64,000 nt of DNA, taken from positions 1,732,746-1,796,745 of the forward strand of contig KV748194.1 of assembly GCA_001692895.1 (NCBI GenBank), given 5' to 3'. Origin of the DNA: Cenococcum geophilum 1.58 (taxonomy: Eukaryota > Ascomycota > Dothideomycetes > Gloniales > Gloniaceae). Under the pieces are notes generated by a model that worked only from the letters and a program-made list of their open reading frames with translations, searched no databases and was not told the DNA's origin. This document shows positions 58,995-64,000 of the stretch, piece after piece; position 1 is the stretch's first letter; the number at the start of each line of letters is the position of its first letter. A program made the position numbers and the translations under genes.

Positions 58995-59364
58995 TGTTAC
59001 GGAGTAAGTATAAGCGACAATAATATATAGCAAGGTAGATATTATTAAGCTATATACATAAACTGTATAAGGAGGTTAAGACGTTATATAAGGAAAGAAG
59101 GTAGGAAAACGAGAAGAAAGGGCATATATTATTAACTTAGTTACTTAGTTAATATATATATAGGTAGAATAGGGTTTAGGTTATAGTCTTAGCAGAACTT
59201 AGCAGAATTTAGTAAAACTTAGCAGAATATAGCAGAATGCCGTAGATTGCCGTTAGATTGCCATTAGATTACCATTAGATTGCCATTTTACGGTTAGTCT
59301 CTAATTACTAAGTTGGTAGAAATAGGTAGACGTATATAAGGTATTACAGGGATGTCTCATAATA
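58995..59364 (-). repeat. 5' LTR of Gypsy element 1
   Basis: 370 bp, homologous to 15400-15769 in the same orientation. It is followed by TTAGC (59365-59369), identical to the 5 bp left of the other LTR (15395-15399): a target duplication split by 43.6 kb. Confidence 0.93.
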
Positions 59365-59369
59365 TTAGC

Positions 59370-59949
59370 TCGCCTACTACTAGCGCCTTAGCAACTCGCG
59401 CTACTTATTTGTTTATACTAGCCCTAGCAACCCCCTTTCCTTTTCCTTAGCTTAGTATCTTTATAAAATGGCATTCTATAAGCCTTAGTTTAGAGGCATT
59501 TATATAAGCCGTTATATTATACTAAGCTCTCTATACATTGCTTAGGAAGGTATTAATAATATCCTACCCTAAAAAAAAAAGAAACTTTGTCTATAACAAC
59601 GCGTTAACGCGCTATACTTAGATACTAAACAACTCTATACTACCTAGGAAGGCCTTAATAATATCCTACTTTATAAGCCAAATAGGACTAAACCTATACC
59701 CCTAGAATTAAAACTAAAGTATATAATACTAATAAACCCTAAAAAGCTAATAATGGTACCTATTTAAGAGAGCTACTTCTACCTAAGAGAAACCTAAGAT
59801 CTAAATAGGATTAGAAATTAAAGATAATAATATTATTATAGACGTACGTAAGTAGATTTACGCCCTTATAGCTAGCTAGAAAGCTAATTGTCTTAAAGTA
59901 AGGAATATATAAGAGACCCTATAAGAGATCCTAAAAAGCCTTATAGCCC
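59370..59949. other. Leader region left of Gypsy element 2 gag
   Basis: RIP-degraded; contains an A(10) run at 59571. No LTR could be delimited for the element to the right. Confidence 0.35.
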
Positions 59950-62490
59950 TATAAAATAGCCTAGCTTCCCCCTTTTAAAGCCCTAGCTAACCTATTTACT
60001 CTACTAAATATAATATATTAGGGAGTGCGGATATAATAATAAAGTAATTAAAGTTCGTTAAGCTCCCTAACCCCTAACCACTATCTAATAGGATAGATCC
60101 TACTTTTAAAAATTAGAGGATTTAAGTATAAGGAAAGCTCTATGTTAACTATAACTATTTCCTTTCTAAAGAAGCTAAAATACTCTACCTCTTTAGTTAA
60201 ACCACTGGAGACGCCTAATAGCACCTTTAAGCCAAGTTTAAGGACGAGTCCCCTACCCAATTTATATCTATTAATAAGATAATACGGCTATTTACGTTAA
60301 CCTAAATAAAGTACGGAATGCCTAACAATAAAACTAAACCAACCCTTTGCTAAATTCTAGACTTAATTTCTATATCTTATAGGAAAGGGCTAGGTCCCCC
60401 TTAAAAACTACTAATTAGACCTATATAATAAGCTAATAATCCAGCTATAAAAAAAGATCGCTATAACCTTAGATAACCTACTAACCTATAATAAACTTGC
60501 AGCTTATTACCTATTATTAGACTTAAAACTAAAGTAGATTAACGCCCGCCCTAATTAGCTGAAGCAACTCTATAGTAATTAGAACTTATTAGTCACACCT
60601 ATAAGAGGTAAAGTAGGAAAATAAGCTATAACTACTCTTATACTAAAGGCGGTTATATCTATATACTAATAAGCCTTACCTAACTAGCCGCGTACTATAC
60701 CTCTAACTAGTACTTATTATAATACCCTAATTAACCTTACCTTGGCTATATGCTACAACTATAATAAAAAGGGTTACTTTACCTTATTATACCTAGAGCT
60801 AAAGGATATAGGCGATAGTAAGAAGATAAAGGAAGGAGAAGCATCCAATAAGTTAGGAAAAAAAACCCCTAGGGAAAAACTCCTCCCTAGGGTACCCTAT
60901 TAATCTTAAAGAGATTATTTAAGTTAGTTAATAGGTGGGAAACACTTTACGGTTCTATATATAGTATCTTAAAATAGATATAAAGTTAATATAACTGTCC
61001 TTATTAATACTAGAGCAAATAGCTTTACCTTTATAAACACTGCCTATATAATTAACATTGCTAAGTTTCTAAATATAAAAGCCACCCTACTAAAGAAGCC
61101 TGTTAAGGTAAAAGGCTATAACGGCTAAGCAGGTTAACTAGTTACCCATATCTTAAAGTTATATATTTCACTTAATAGATAACACTAATACGGTATCTAA
61201 TTTTATATCCTAGACCTAGGGTCCTATAATATAATCTTTAACTAAAAATAGATGTCCTATTTTAATATTTGGCTAAATATACGGTAAGGATAGTTTATCT
61301 AGCCGGAGAATAGACTAAAGATACCCTCCTTTATTAGAGAAATCTAAACTAACTGTAAAACACTAGCCGTAAAGGCTAACCCTATCTACTAGTAGGATAT
61401 CTAGGCCTATAACCTAGCCTTTACTTAAAAAGACGTGCGCTATAGGGCTAGAAAGAACTTTATACTAATATAGATACTCTCCTAAAGCGCTATATTTAAA
61501 GAGGACTTTATATATAGAAGTAGGACAGATAGTAATATAGATAATATTTAAATTGCGTAAACCTAACCGGTATAAAAAAGAACGCATTAATAGAATATAA
61601 GGGATAACCTTTAAAAAATATAATAGGAGCTAAAAGGAGTAATAATAACGCCAGTACCCTAGAAGTCCCTAAAGTTATATACGCCCCTATTATTATACAA
61701 TCTCCCTACTGTAAATATTGCCGTAATTAGCGCTATAGCGTTCCAATTTAATATATACTAGAAGGATAAAAAGATCTTTATAATAAGCCTATATAAGATT
61801 AACCAAATTATTAATAATAGGGAGGAAGAGCTAGCTAAGGAAACTAATAAGGAACTAGTTAAACACCTCCTCCCTACTATCTATATAAATTACAAAGATA
61901 TATTTTTAAAGGCGGCTTTAAATAAGTTACCCCCTTACTAGACGTATAATTATAAGATTTAATTAGAAGCTAATAACTCGCTAGGTTATAAACCCCTTTA
62001 CTAATAATTAATAAATAAGCTAAAAGCAATAAAGTAGTACTTAATTAATAACCTAGATAAAGGGTTTATCGAGCTAAGTTAAGCCCCTTTTACTTCTCCT
62101 ATTCTGTTTATAAAAAAGCCTAATAAAGGCCTTTACTTTTATATTAACTATTAGAAGCTAAATACTATTACTTAAAAGAATTAGTATCCTATTCCTTTAA
62201 TTAATAAGACCCTCGCATATCTAAGCTAGGTAAAGATCTTTACTAAACTTAATATCCGTTAAGCTTTCTATCGAATTAGGATAGACCCTATATCTAAAGA
62301 TTTAATAACGTTCTATACCTATTATAGTTCCTATAAATATAAAGTTCTTCCTTTTAGACTAATAAACGGACTAGCTATATATTAAAGGTATATAAATAAC
62401 GTTCTTTTTTATTATCTAGACGAATTCTATATAGTATACTTAGACGATATTCTTATATACTTAGATTATAAACTTAATATAACGAAGCCT
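59950..62490 (+). pseudogene. Gypsy element 2: gag, protease and partial reverse transcriptase, 3'-truncated
   Basis: Under RIP reading the plus strand gives a gag part (KLPNPQPLSNRIDPTFKNQR at about 60055, SKEAKILYLFSQTTGDAQQH); a zinc knuckle now CYNYNKKGYFTLLYLE (60750-60797), where Cys and His have become Tyr; a protease-like region (ILINTRANSFTFINTAY, about 61005); and reverse transcriptase SPILFIKKPNKGLYFYINYQ (62095-62155), KIFTKLNIRQAFYRI, LPFRLINGLAIYQ, YIVYLDDILIYL (62428-62465). The DD catalytic pair is still present here, unlike in element 1. Homology ends soon after, so RNase H and integrase are missing. Confidence 0.85.
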
Positions 62491-63377
62491 TGTAGTAGGA
62501 ACTACGGTAAACTTATTAATAGGCTAGGTATATAGGTAAATAAGAAGTTAACAACGTAATAATAACTAGTGGAGTAGTTGCCTAATAGATTAACTCTAAT
62601 TATATTCTAAGATTTACTATAAAGAAGAGAACTATCTAGGTAGGAACTGTAGTCCTTTAAATATATAATACTGTGCCTAGGAAATATACTAAATACATTA
62701 GTATGTTAGTACGTCGGTACGTTATATTCCTATATTCCTACGTTTCTATATTCTAAACTTATAATATAACTAGCTATATAACTTAGCTACCCCTTATTAT
62801 ATAGCTTAATCAGTTTTAATACCTCCTATACTATTTTAACTAACTTATTTATATCTCTTTTTAGTAGTTATACTACTGCTAATATAAGGTCCGTAATACT
62901 ATCCCCCTCCTCTTTATCTTTGTCCTTAAAGATATCTCTTATTTTTAAGTTATTTATTAGAGGTATAGCATTCCTATTTTTAATTTAATGACCTTCATTA
63001 TTTTTAATACCTTTTATTAGATCTTTTATATCTAACTATTATAATTAGCTAGTAACGTTTATTCTTTTACTTAGTAAAGTTATACTATCCTATTCTTATT
63101 ACATAGAGAAAAAGCTAGTATATATTATAATCGCGGCTCTATCTAGTTACTAATCTTCTTTTTATGCTAAGTGTATATAAGTAAATATTTAATTATCCTA
63201 TAATATTTAATCTATCTTTAACACTAAATATATACGTTTTATAATTCTTTATAACTGTCTAGTTCCTTATTTAATCTACTATAGGGTTTTATATATTAGT
63301 AGCGGCTAAAAGGTTAAAGGGTAAGCTAGTTAAGGCCCTAGCTAAAGTCTAACACCGTTTTAATAAAGCATCTTAGG
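62491..63377. other. RIP-degraded DNA, nothing recognised
   Basis: AT-rich with a C/T-containing stretch (GTACGTCGGTACG at 62709). No frame assigned. It ends at the LTR of the next element. Confidence 0.35.
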
Positions 63378-63737
63378 TATTATAGGACACCCCTATAACA
63401 CCTTATATACGTTTACCTGTTTTTACTAACTTAGTAACTAAAGACTAACTACAAAATAGCAACCTAATAGCAATCTGCGGCAATCTAACAGCAACTCGCT
63501 ATATTCTGCCATATTTTACTAAATCCTACTAATTTCTGCCAGGACTACTACCTTAATCCTATTTTACTCTATACATGTATTAACTAAGTAACTAAATCCA
63601 TAATATATACCCTTTCTTCCTATTTTTCTACCTTTTCTCCTTATATAATGTCTTAATCTTATTATATAGTTTATGTATATAGCTTAATAATATCTACTTT
63701 ACTATATATTATTGTTGCTTATACTTACTCCGTAATA
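63378..63737 (+). repeat. 5' LTR of a third element, same family as Gypsy element 1, opposite orientation
   Basis: About 360 bp, the inverse of the LTRs at 15400 and 58995. The TG/CA ends are now TA/TA by RIP-type change. More diverged than the other two LTRs are from each other. Confidence 0.88.
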
Positions 63738-64000
63738 CTATATTACATTAACTTTATATACCACCTCTAAAATATAAAACGACCCTAAAGCCCCTATAAC
63801 AGCCGCCGGTATTATATTTATATCTTAAGAATAACTAGTAGAGATATAGAAGTCTTTTATAGACGCCCTTATATAAAACTAAGCTACTTTAAATTAATAA
63901 TAAGCTAAATAAGAAGTATAATACTAGTAACTAATTAAGGACCTCTAAGAAGAAATCCGCACTCTTATAATGCCTATATTAGGGCCTTAAGACTAAATAC
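63738..64000 (+). pseudogene. 5' leader/gag start of the right-edge Gypsy copy, cut by window
   Basis: Reads outwards from the LTR and matches the reverse complement of 58994-58740. The remainder lies beyond the window. Confidence 0.8.

Overview
The window is nuclear DNA of a filamentous ascomycete (Pezizomycotina). The evidence is short GT-AG introns (47-154 bp), orthologues of typical ascomycete genes (RSE1, a phytase-type acid phosphatase, a GABA/choline-type permease), and 50 kb of AT-rich DNA with the signature of repeat-induced point mutation (RIP). In that DNA CpA/TpG is depleted, TpA is in excess, and old reading frames are broken mostly at CAA, CAG and TGG codons. Many features below are therefore fossils. 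I recognised them by reading TAA/TAG as former Gln or Trp codons and comparing by eye with family patterns recalled from memory. No database search was run.

Region 1 (1-14 kb) is gene-bearing with normal base composition. It holds the 5' part of the splicing factor gene RSE1 (minus); a degenerate tandem-repeat tract with a Helitron-like end; a CYTH-like gene bracketed by ~100-bp inverted repeats; a small hypothetical ORF; an island of RIP-degraded hAT transposase; an intact histidine acid phosphatase (phyA-like, minus, 2 exons); and an intact amino acid/choline permease (plus, 3 exons).

Region 2 (14-64 kb) is nested, RIP-degraded mobile DNA. A 382-bp TIR element lies at 14.77 kb. A Gypsy LTR retrotransposon on the minus strand runs from 15400 to 59364. 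Its two 370-bp LTRs lie 43 kb apart, yet both are flanked outside by the same 5-bp target duplication, TTAGC. It is split in its gag/pol region by a 37.7-kb element (20412-58124) with 47-bp terminal inverted repeats (45/47 identical).

That large element is the main discovery. Just inside its right end, reading inwards, is a fossil of a DUF3435 tyrosine recombinase (the Starship 'captain'), with the C-terminal zinc-finger tail seen in many such proteins. Behind it are fossil cargo genes: a BTB/POZ protein, a FunK1-type protein kinase, a C2H2 zinc-finger protein, a chromodomain-like protein, a Tad-type LINE 3' end, several unidentified protein fossils, a 17-bp minisatellite, and a GC-rich island at the far end that escaped RIP. 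I interpret it as a dead Starship giant transposon nested inside a Gypsy element.

To the right of the Gypsy element lie a second Gypsy remnant (gag-protease-RT, plus, 3'-truncated) and, at the window edge, the 5' LTR of another copy of the first Gypsy family in the opposite orientation.
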